Positions 1 to 5,199 of a stretch of 6,086 nucleotides of DNA are shown here, piece by piece. A model generated the notes under the pieces. The model worked only from the letters and a program-made list of their open reading frames with translations, searched no databases and was not told the DNA's origin. Source of the stretch: Flavobacteriaceae bacterium (GTDB lineage Bacteria > Bacteroidota > Bacteroidia > Flavobacteriales > Flavobacteriaceae); contig JALZVC010000285.1 of the NCBI GenBank assembly GCA_023301205.1, forward strand, positions 1-6,086, written 5' to 3'. The position numbers were made by a program, and so were the translations under genes. Each line of letters opens with the position of its first letter. Position 1 is the stretch's first letter.

Positions 1-146
1 TTCACTTTACCCAAGTTTAAATTTGTTTTATTTTGCTCTATTTTTCGGATTACCGTAAGCGCTACTCCTGCTCTATCTGCGAACTCTTCTTGAGTTAAAC
101 CGACTTCTTTTCTACGTTCTTTTACAAATTCTGCTAATTCTTTCAT
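1..146 (-). CDS. HipB-like Xre-family HTH antitoxin/repressor (partial, 3' end off window)
   Basis: The first 48 codons of a small helix-turn-helix protein are read from an ATG at 146-144; the gene continues past base 1. The N-terminus is MKELAEFVKERRKEVGLTQE, followed by EFADRAGVALTVIRKIEQNK, a classic Xre/HTH_3 fold. The LTQEEFADRAGV stretch (residues 17-28) is helices 2 to the turn, and TVIRKIEQ (31-38) is the recognition helix. In this family (HipB, y4mF type, usually about 70 residues) the protein is the antitoxin and autorepressor of a HipA kinase toxin encoded just downstream. HipA would lie beyond the left edge and is not seen, so the toxin-antitoxin role is inferred. There is no Shine-Dalgarno; the leader is AT-rich, as is usual in Bacteroidota. 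Solitary Xre repressors look similar and are the main alternative. Confidence 0.85.
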   Translation of the reverse strand, partial: MKELAEFVKERRKEVGLTQEEFADRAGVALTVIRKIEQNKTNLNLGKV

Positions 147-245
147 TATATGTAATTAAATATAATTATACACAAATATACTAAACTATATGCTAAAACA
201 TATAAATAAGGCAGAAAACTAATTTATATACGTAATTACATATAA
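146..245. promoter_or_regulatory. 13-bp inverted repeats flanking the hipB promoter (putative operators)
   Basis: TTATATGTAATTA (146-158) and its exact reverse complement TAATTACATATAA (233-245) lie on either side of the predicted promoter. The right copy is also the half of a 24-bp near-palindrome at 224-247 (10 of 12 pairs match) centred on GTAATTAC. A second TAATTA at 163-168 lies exactly 10 bp from the one at 153-158, so on the same DNA face. HipB-type proteins repress their own operon by binding several palindromic operators. These repeats are reasonable candidates, but binding is inferred, and AT-rich DNA gives such matches more easily. Confidence 0.45.
173..180 (-). promoter_or_regulatory. 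Probable -7 element of the hipB-like gene
   Basis: Read on the minus strand this is TATATTTG, a perfect match to the Bacteroidota -7 consensus TAnnTTTG. It lies 27 bases upstream of the ATG, which predicts a leader of about 20 nt. No good TTTG -33 box is found at the expected distance, which would be consistent with a weak or regulated promoter. Confidence 0.55.
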
Positions 246-351
246 AAAAGTGAAGATTTTTTATAACAATAGTTAAACTACTCGATTATCAAAAGTTACT
301 AATTTTGAGATGATTAGATGTATATCCCTATTCAAAAAGTTCGAACGCTGT
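246..351. other. Non-coding stretch
   Basis: AT-rich sequence upstream of the hipB-like gene. No convincing open frame, RNA gene or repeat is visible apart from the 8-bp palindrome GTTCGAAC at 339-346. A plus-strand frame from an ATG at 319 stops after about 17 codons and is not supported as a gene. Confidence 0.4.
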
Positions 352-410
352 CGCTCCGTCTCCACGATTAAGTAGCACCCCTAAAGTTTTAAATGGAGAC
401 TGCGTGCTAC
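352..410. repeat. Interleaved inverted repeats (pseudoknot-like or REP-like element)
   Basis: Two 7-bp inverted repeats are interleaved in the order A-B-A'-B'. A is GTCTCCA (358-364) and A' is TGGAGAC (394-400); B is GTAGCAC (372-378) and B' is GTGCTAC (404-410). The A pair can be extended outward by CGC (352-354) with GCG (402-404). The patch is visibly more GC-rich than its surroundings. In RNA the two stems could form an H-type pseudoknot or two mutually exclusive hairpins. It overlaps the start of the recombinase remnant, so A' and B' also read as coding sequence. A decayed REP-like palindrome is another explanation. No known family is assigned. Confidence 0.4.
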
Positions 411-493
411 CTGTGTTGCGTAATCAGAAATCCAATGCTTATCTAAAAGAAATCGCTTTGATTTGCGGTATTAAAAAAAACCTTGAAAATTAG
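380..493 (+). pseudogene. Tyrosine recombinase (integrase) fragment, truncated at both ends
   Basis: The plus frame from 380 reads PKVLNGDCVLPVLRNQKSNA then YLKEIALICGIKKNL, followed by a TAG stop at 491-493. From memory this matches the catalytic domain of Bacteroidota phage/transposon integrases, where a stretch like LPVLSNQKxNxYLKEIAdxCGInKNLT comes directly before the HxxR catalytic block (HLARHTFAT). Here the homology ends at the leucine at 482-484. The HxxR block, the second His and the nucleophilic Tyr are all missing, and no start codon or N-terminal domain is present upstream, so this cannot be an active enzyme. The break lies 6 bases from the left copy of a 14-base direct repeat. 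It marks an old integrative element between hipB and acs. Confidence 0.7.
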
Positions 494-503
494 TAAAGAT
501 TTC
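490..503. repeat. Left copy of 14-bp direct repeat TTAGTAAAGATTTC
   Basis: Identical to 2090-2103. The two copies bracket the ATPase gene and its upstream repeats (about 1.6 kb). This copy begins where the integrase fragment ends. It could be a target-site duplication or a recombination footprint. A chance match is possible in AT-rich DNA. Confidence 0.5.
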
Positions 504-528
504 GGTCTACTTTATTTTGTAAAGGTTT

Positions 529-1884
529 CTAATAATTCTTAATGAAATAGGCAATGTATTCAGGTAGTTTAGTACCCAAATAATATGGTAAATTCATGAG
601 TTTGTACGGTTTCTTTTCTTTTGGCGTACTGTGTTCTTCAATATTAAAACTACCAGCATACATGCGTATGGCATAATGGTGATTTGTTCGTTCTATAAAT
701 TCATGTAGCGATTTTAATGTACCTGTTGAACCTGATTTAATTTCGACAGGAATAATTTTATCTTGATATTGAACCACCAAATCTACTTCTGATGAGGCTT
801 GTGCCTTTTCACGAACCCAAAAATGTGGCTTATGATTATTAATGGTGTTTAAGGATAGTACTTCTTGTGTAATAATATGCGGTATGATAGCTCCTTTGTA
901 ACTAGTACTCAAATCATCAAGTGCTAATAATTCGGTCTGAATCTTTAAATCATGATTGATAAGTCCCGTATCTAAAAACTGCAACCTTGGAGATTTTTTT
1001 ATATTTGGTTTTATTGGTACTTCCAAATCGGTTGACGGATAGATCAATTGAATAATTTTGGCATCATCTAAATTTCGAAATGCTTCACCAACCTCTCGAG
1101 AGCGATAATTAGAATTTCCGAAATTTTGAAATTTAATTCGCTGATCCACATATAAATGAGCAACATCCATGATATGCTTAATTACTTTCCGCTCGGTATT
1201 ATTAGAGGTATACTTTTCGACATCGTTTTTATACGTCGCCCAAATACTTTCATACACCTTTGGCAAATCAGCAATACTATTATTGATTAGGTATGTTTTA
1301 ACAATTTCTGGCATACCACCAATAATTGTATAGGTATTAAACAAGTCTAGTAAGCTGGTATGGGCATACTCCTTTATTGGAATTTGATTTAATTGCTCAA
1401 ATGCCTGTTGTTGTTCAATAGCTACTAAAAATTCTGAAAAATTTAAAGGATGTAGATACAGAAATTCCACTCTACCTACAGGAAAACTCTTTACCTCTTG
1501 CATTGCAAATTCCAATAAAGAACCAGCTGCTATGACATGTAATTCCGGAATCTCTTCATAAAAATAACGTAGTAATTGAATAGCTTTAGGAGATTCCTGA
1601 ATTTCATCAATAAAAAGTAATGTATCAGATGTAGCATTAGTAGAAATATTAAACTCAAAAAATAATGCGTCTTTTATAGTTTTGACATCATCATAATCTT
1701 CAAAAAACCTAAGATCTTTAGTCTTTTCAAGATTCAATAAAACGCTGTGTGTAAATGTCTTAGCGAAGTCTTTGACTAATGTTGTTTTTCCAACCTGCCT
1801 TGCGCCTCTCAATATTAAAGGTTTGTGACTAGCAGATTGCTTCCATTGTATCAAATACTTATTTATGTGTCTCTTAAAGTTCAA
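529..1884 (-). CDS. AAA_14 / DUF4143 family ATPase
   Basis: A complete 451-residue protein with two parts. The N-terminal P-loop ATPase (AAA_14) has Walker A GARQVGKTT (residues 27-35), Walker B LLFIDEIQ (89-96), a sensor-like AAGS (119-122) and the family motif PVGRVEFL (135-142). The C-terminal DUF4143 half carries E366-V-D368 followed by P379-V-E381-I-K383, the spacing of a PD-(D/E)XK nuclease-like core. The length is typical (about 380-450). The start is TTG at 1884-1882: no in-frame ATG lies between the upstream stop and this codon, the next Met is residue 128, and MNFKRHINKYLIQWK aligns with the usual family N-terminus. No membrane segment or signal peptide is seen, so it is cytoplasmic. 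The cellular role of the family is not established. The gene sits alone among mobile-element debris and has its own repeat-rich promoter, so it looks like cargo. The family assignment is firm, the function is not. Confidence 0.93.
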   Translation of the reverse strand: MNFKRHINKYLIQWKQSASHKPLILRGARQVGKTTLVKDFAKTFTHSVLLNLEKTKDLRFFEDYDDVKTIKDALFFEFNISTNATSDTLLFIDEIQESPKAIQLLRYFYEEIPELHVIAAGSLLEFAMQEVKSFPVGRVEFLYLHPLNFSEFLVAIEQQQAFEQLNQIPIKEYAHTSLLDLFNTYTIIGGMPEIVKTYLINNSIADLPKVYESIWATYKNDVEKYTSNNTERKVIKHIMDVAHLYVDQRIKFQNFGNSNYRSREVGEAFRNLDDAKIIQLIYPSTDLEVPIKPNIKKSPRLQFLDTGLINHDLKIQTELLALDDLSTSYKGAIIPHIITQEVLSLNTINNHKPHFWVREKAQASSEVDLVVQYQDKIIPVEIKSGSTGTLKSLHEFIERTNHHYAIRMYAGSFNIEEHSTPKEKKPYKLMNLPYYLGTKLPEYIAYFIKNY

Positions 1885-1893
1885 TTTTATTGC

Positions 1894-2025
1894 TTTTGTA
1901 ATATAATAAGGACAAATATATACTATTTTTGTAACAAAGTAAAGGGTGTTTTACATATATATTGTAACAAAATAAGGGGTGTTTAATCAATATTTTGTAA
2001 CAAAATAAGGGGTTTTTAACCTTTT
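1894..2025. repeat. Four tandem 33-bp repeats upstream of the ATPase gene (putative operator array)
   Basis: The core TTTTGTAACAAAATAAGGGG recurs with G of GTAA at 1898, 1931, 1964 and 1997, exactly 33 bp apart. The copies at 1926, 1961 and 1993 are near identical and continue into GTGTTTAA-like sequence. The gene-proximal copy (1894-1913, TTTTGTAATATAATAAGGAC) is degenerate and overlaps the predicted promoter and leader. Each good copy contains a 13-bp odd palindrome of the form TTTTGTnACAAAA next to a GGGG tract. The 33-bp period is close to three helical turns, which would place all copies on one face of the DNA. This architecture suggests cooperative binding of a regulator or of the ATPase itself. 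Function is inferred. Confidence 0.85.
1913..1920 (-). promoter_or_regulatory. Probable -7 element of the ATPase gene
   Basis: TATATTTG on the minus strand matches TAnnTTTG exactly and lies 28 bases upstream of the TTG start, giving a leader of roughly 20 nt. A TTTA (1940-1943) stands 19 bases further upstream, in the place of a TTTG -33 box. The element falls in the spacer between the first and second 33-bp repeats, so proteins binding the repeats would affect initiation. Confidence 0.5.
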
Positions 2026-2089
2026 AAGGGTTTCTTTTAGTAATTGAAGTTAGAAATTTCGGGAACATAATTCAATTAATTTTCAGTTT
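2026..2089. other. Short non-coding stretch between the repeat array and the right direct repeat
   Basis: Nothing convincing is seen. A run AACCTTTTAAGGGTT at its left end is a loose palindrome and may be the worn edge of the array. Confidence 0.3.
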
Positions 2090-2103
2090 TTAGTAAAGAT
2101 TTC
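2090..2103. repeat. Right copy of 14-bp direct repeat TTAGTAAAGATTTC
   Basis: Identical to 490-503 and in the same orientation. Here the repeat runs into a lysine-rich plus-strand frame that may be the tail of the same integrase whose fragment lies at 380-493. Confidence 0.5.
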
Positions 2104-2154
2104 AGCTTCAAATTAAGCAAGAAAAAGATGGCTGGAAAGAAAAAAGAAGAGTAA
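2092..2154 (+). pseudogene. Possible C-terminal tail of the broken integrase
   Basis: The plus frame reads SKDFSFKLSKKKMAGKKKEE and stops at TAA 2152-2154. Bacteroidota integrases often end with a helix of the style KVSEDMxxLKxKLAGKKK after the catalytic Tyr, and this tail resembles that. If correct, the gene was once continuous with 380-484 and has lost its catalytic block, replaced by the oppositely oriented ATPase. The match is short and low in complexity, so this is a suggestion only; it may be chance. Confidence 0.3.
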
Positions 2155-2412
2155 AAATTAGCAACTTCTCGGCTCCATAAAATTTGACTGTATTTGCTTC
2201 CATTTAAAGTAATACACATATAAAACATGTACTGTACTAGTAATGGACAAGTAGTTGTACGTTATATAAACATTAACAAACAAAAGAAAACATATATAAA
2301 CTAAGCTATCAAAAAAAGTAAAAACGCTTTGATTCTTTTTGACAGCATCTTGTTGCTTAACAACTCAACCATTAAATCAAAATCTAAGAACTTTTAAAGA
2401 CCCTCACTGTCT
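2155..2412. other. Gene-free AT-rich stretch
   Basis: No open frame with a recognisable product, no RNA gene and no clear terminator is seen on either strand. A weak 7-bp inverted repeat TCAAAAA / TTTTTGA occurs around 2308-2342. The right end (about 2350-2412) may hold further, more decayed sequence of the Rep gene: on the minus strand the same frame continues past several stops with basic residues, but it cannot be assigned. Confidence 0.4.
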
Positions 2413-2882
2413 TTACTTTACGATTTGACACTTATTTATGTATGCTTTTAATTGATGGGCTTTGCAAGTCTTAACTGTCAAAGTTAGAAAGCAAGGTTCT
2501 TTCCAATCCTTTAGAATAGGGTAGCATCTATTAATCATTTCAGCTTTGCTATTAGCACAGCATAAAGTTCAAAATCTGTTTTTAAAATATTTCCCGTATA
2601 AACGACCATCTGCTGTTACAATATTCTGTTGGCAGTAATACGTATTCCAATAGGACTTCTCTAATTCTGGCTCTCCGTTTTCCTGTGCTATTGTGATGAG
2701 GTTACGCATCATTATCTGAGTAATGGTTTTCGCTTGGCTCTTCCTTTTAAAGCCTCTTTTTCACTAAGATCAGAGCCTTCCCCATTGCCAATTATATTGT
2801 TCTGTCCTGTTTTATTTGTCCAGATATCTGCTAATGTATCACGGATTGTCTCGTCCTTAAACAAGCATATCGCCCCAAAACC
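2413..2882 (-). pseudogene. Decayed rolling-circle-type Rep (replication initiator) gene
   Basis: The minus strand downstream of the acs stop reads as one broken protein. Segment 1 (2882 to about 2736) contains DETIRDTLADIWTNKTGQNN and SDLSEKEALKGRA. A one-base frameshift near 2730-2735 leads to segment 2, with TITQIMMRNLITIAQENGEP, then SYWNTYYCQQNIVTADGRLY and GKYFKNRF. A TGA at 2571-2569 stands where a Cys is expected (RFCTLCC), after which TLCCANSKAEMINR and then CFLTLTVK continue to a TAA at 2415-2413. The paired cysteines followed by an hhTLT motif (FLTLT) resemble the zinc-binding region and motif I of 'protein rep' (Rep_1-like HUH initiators) of Bacteroidota plasmids and elements, from memory. 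The later HUH histidines and catalytic Tyr are absent. No start codon precedes it; it abuts acs in the same frame as the acs stop. It is non-functional. Confidence 0.65.
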
Positions 2883-4790
2883 CTACAACACATTCTCCAT
2901 AATATCCTTTACACATTCAGGATTTAAAAGCGTACTGGTATCTCCTAGGTTAGCCGTGTCTTTACTGGCAATTTTTCTTAAAATACGACGCATTATTTTT
3001 CCAGATCGGGTTTTAGGTAAACCTGTAGTAAATTGGATTTTATCTAATTTTGCAATCGGCCCAATCTGCTCGGTAATAATTTGATTAATCTCTTTTCTTA
3101 AATTATCATGTTTACCACCCTCTACTGTTTCTTTTAAGGTGACATAGCCATAGAGCGCATTTCCTTTAACGTCATGTGGAAAACCTACAATAGCACTTTC
3201 AGATACTGCAGGATGTTCATTGATGACATCTTCTATAGTCGCAGTACCCAGATTATGACCAGATACGATAATCACATCATCTACGCGGCCTGTAATTCTA
3301 TAGTACCCTACTTCGTCACGTAAAGCGCCATCACCTGTGAAGTACATATTATCATAAGCAGAAAAATACGTGTCTTTATAACGTTCGTGATTTCCCCAAA
3401 TGGTTCGTGCAATACTAGGCCAAGGGAATTTTATACAGAGATGTCCATCACTTTGATTTCCTTTAATCTCGTCGCCATTTCCATCTATTAAGGCAGGTTG
3501 GATGCCAATAAAAGGTAAAGTCGCATAGGTCGGCTTCGTTGGTGTGGCATAAGGTATAGGAGTTATCATTATACCGCCCGTTTCTGTTTGCCACCAAGTA
3601 TCTACAATAGGTGCCTTTTTCTTTCCTATGTTATCGTCATACCAATGCCAGGCTTCTTCATTAATAGGCTCCCCTACAGTGCCTAATACTTTTAACGACG
3701 ACAAATCATGTTTTTCTACAAAGGATACGCCTTCTTTAGCTAAGGCTCTAATGGCAGTAGGTGCGGTATAAAACTGCGTTACTTTATGCTTCTCAACAAT
3801 CTGCCAAAACCTACTAAAATCTGGATAACTAGGCACACCCTCAAACATAACCGTTGTAGCTCCATTTGCTAAAGGACCATATACAATATAGCTATGTCCT
3901 GTAATCCAGCCAATATCTGCCGTACACCAATACACATCATTTTCTCTATATTGAAAAACATTTTTAAAGGTATATGCACTATACACCATATAACCCGCAG
4001 TAGTGTGCACCATACCTTTAGGCTTCCCTGTAGAGCCAGAGGTGTAGAGTATAAATAATGGATCTTCTGCATCCATAACTGTGGCAACGAGCTCATCACT
4101 AGCATCATCTAACAAGGGTTGTAACCACGCATCACGACCGTCCTTCATAGCTATTGTTGCCTTAGTGCGTTTTACCACTAATACGTTACTCACACCATCA
4201 CAATCTTCTAGCGCAGCGTCTACTATGCCTTTTAAGTCTATCGTTTTAACACCTCTGTAAGAACCGTCTGATGTGATCACCATTTTACAATCGCAATCAT
4301 TTATTCTTGTCGCTAAGGCATTAGAAGAAAACCCGGCAAATACGACAGAATGGATGGCCCCAATACGAGCACAAGCTAATATAGATATGGCTAATTCTGG
4401 AATCATGGGCAAGTAAATGCATACTCGATCCCCTTTTTTAATTCCCTTAGCTTTAAGCACGTTTGCACATTTGTTTACACGATGATATAATTCTTTGTAA
4501 GAAATATGTTGCGCCGCTTCTTCTGGGTTGTTGGGCTCAAATAAGATTGCTGTTTTATCACCTCGTATCTCCAGATGCCTATCAATACAGTTTTCTGTGA
4601 TATTTAATTTTGCACCTTCAAACCATTTGACTTCTGGTTTTTTAAAATCCCATTGTAAAACCCTGTCCCATTTTTTTCGCCATAGAAAATGTTCTTCTGC
4701 TATTTCTTCCCAGAAAACTTCTGGATCTATTACAGATTTTCTATAAACTTGAAAATATTCTTCTAAGTGTTTAATGTGATAGTTACTCAT
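2883..4790 (-). CDS. acs: Acetyl-CoA synthetase (acetate--CoA ligase, AMP-forming)
   Basis: A complete 635-residue ANL-superfamily enzyme of normal length for the family. It activates acetate with ATP to acetyl-AMP and then forms acetyl-CoA, feeding the TCA and glyoxylate routes; it is cytoplasmic. Domains: ACAS_N cap (about 5-60), AMP-binding domain (about 75-500) and C-terminal domain (about 505-610). The P-loop is YTSGSTGKPKG (249-259). DTWWQTETGG (397-406) includes W400, the acetate-pocket Trp. YFTGDG is at 483-488 and the hinge motif GRVDDVI at 501-507. PKTRSGKIMRR (592-602) carries K598, the catalytic lysine that is acetylated in bacterial Acs. One difference from enterobacterial Acs is GHNLGTATIE (511-520) where GHRLGTAEIE is usual, which may be a lineage trait. 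The ATG start at 4790 has an A-rich leader and a good promoter. It is divergent from the MerR gene and followed at once by the Rep remnant, with no visible terminator. Confidence 0.97.
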   Translation of the reverse strand: MSNYHIKHLEEYFQVYRKSVIDPEVFWEEIAEEHFLWRKKWDRVLQWDFKKPEVKWFEGAKLNITENCIDRHLEIRGDKTAILFEPNNPEEAAQHISYKELYHRVNKCANVLKAKGIKKGDRVCIYLPMIPELAISILACARIGAIHSVVFAGFSSNALATRINDCDCKMVITSDGSYRGVKTIDLKGIVDAALEDCDGVSNVLVVKRTKATIAMKDGRDAWLQPLLDDASDELVATVMDAEDPLFILYTSGSTGKPKGMVHTTAGYMVYSAYTFKNVFQYRENDVYWCTADIGWITGHSYIVYGPLANGATTVMFEGVPSYPDFSRFWQIVEKHKVTQFYTAPTAIRALAKEGVSFVEKHDLSSLKVLGTVGEPINEEAWHWYDDNIGKKKAPIVDTWWQTETGGIMITPIPYATPTKPTYATLPFIGIQPALIDGNGDEIKGNQSDGHLCIKFPWPSIARTIWGNHERYKDTYFSAYDNMYFTGDGALRDEVGYYRITGRVDDVIIVSGHNLGTATIEDVINEHPAVSESAIVGFPHDVKGNALYGYVTLKETVEGGKHDNLRKEINQIITEQIGPIAKLDKIQFTTGLPKTRSGKIMRRILRKIASKDTANLGDTSTLLNPECVKDIMENVL

Positions 4791-4834
4791 TTTTAAAATT
4801 GGTTTTTAGCTGCCTAAGATGTCGCAACAATTTA

Positions 4835-4865
4835 CAAATAATTTTTTCAGCGTACACTTTTCAAA
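4835..4865 (-). promoter_or_regulatory. Probable acs promoter
   Basis: On the minus strand a TTTG -33 box (4865-4862) is followed after exactly 19 bases by ATTATTTG (4842-4835), which matches the TTTG part of the Bacteroidota -7 box TAnnTTTG but not its TA. The spacing is ideal. The predicted leader is about 40 nt to the ATG at 4790. No palindromic operator is evident beside it. Confidence 0.5.
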
Positions 4866-5162
4866 TTTCTTAAACACTGATTGTTATTTCTGAAATATAC
4901 TAAATAGTACACCACGCTTCACTTATTAAAATTTAGTGAACTATATAATTTAGAGTAATCTTCTTTTTTATAAAACGGGAAATTTATCTTATGCTACAAT
5001 AACACAAACCTCAAAAAATTCACTAGTTATCAAACGTATTAAATTTTCAGAGGAAGAAAACATAGTAGCCGTATTGACAGATTATTTAAAAACATCCCTA
5101 CAACTGTTTGATTTTACTAAAATATTATTAAACAAAAACAACCATCCAATGTATTAATAGCC
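4866..5162. other. Divergent intergenic region between acs and the MerR gene
   Basis: AT-rich. A plus-strand frame is open from 4954 to the TAA at 5152-5154 (66 codons before the stop) but has no ATG except one codon before its stop and resembles no family I recognise, so it is not called as a gene. No RNA gene or strong palindrome is seen. It probably contains upstream control elements for one or both flanking genes. Confidence 0.4.
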
Positions 5163-5170
5163 TATTTTTG
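5163..5170 (+). promoter_or_regulatory. Probable -7 element of the MerR/B12 regulator gene
   Basis: TATTTTTG matches TAnnTTTG exactly and is 30 bases upstream of the proposed TTG start, giving a leader of about 20-25 nt as for the other genes in this window. No TTTG -33 box is found at the proper distance. This supports the TTG at 5200 as the start. Confidence 0.5.
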
Positions 5171-5199
5171 AACGATACGAACTAAGTAAACATAGCACC

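Noticed and set aside
471..480. Minus-strand T-run as a terminator of the ATPase gene
   Set aside because: No stable hairpin precedes the T-run, and the A-run is explained by lysine codons of the integrase relic.
1894..2025. CRISPR array
   Set aside because: The units are contiguous 33-bp tandem repeats without unique spacers of normal length, and no cas genes are present.
2128..2154. Eight-codon ATG frame (MAGKKKEE)
   Set aside because: Too short to be a gene; it is better explained as the end of the longer lysine-rich frame treated as a possible integrase tail.
2308..2342. Rho-independent terminator in the AT-rich stretch
   Set aside because: The only stem is seven A/T pairs with a long loop, too weak to call.
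2734..3084. 116-codon plus-strand open frame
   Set aside because: It lies opposite the acs 3' end and the Rep relic, resembles no family, and is best explained as a shadow of the minus-strand coding sequence.
3869..4108. 79-codon minus-strand open frame inside acs
   Set aside because: It is an out-of-frame shadow of acs, whose frame is unambiguous from its motifs.
4528..4746. 72-codon plus-strand open frame opposite the acs 5' end
   Set aside because: Antisense shadow of acs with no recognisable domain.
4954..5154. Open plus-strand frame between acs and the MerR gene
   Set aside because: It has no ATG, GTG or TTG start near its 5' end and no family resemblance; the codon pattern alone does not justify a gene call.
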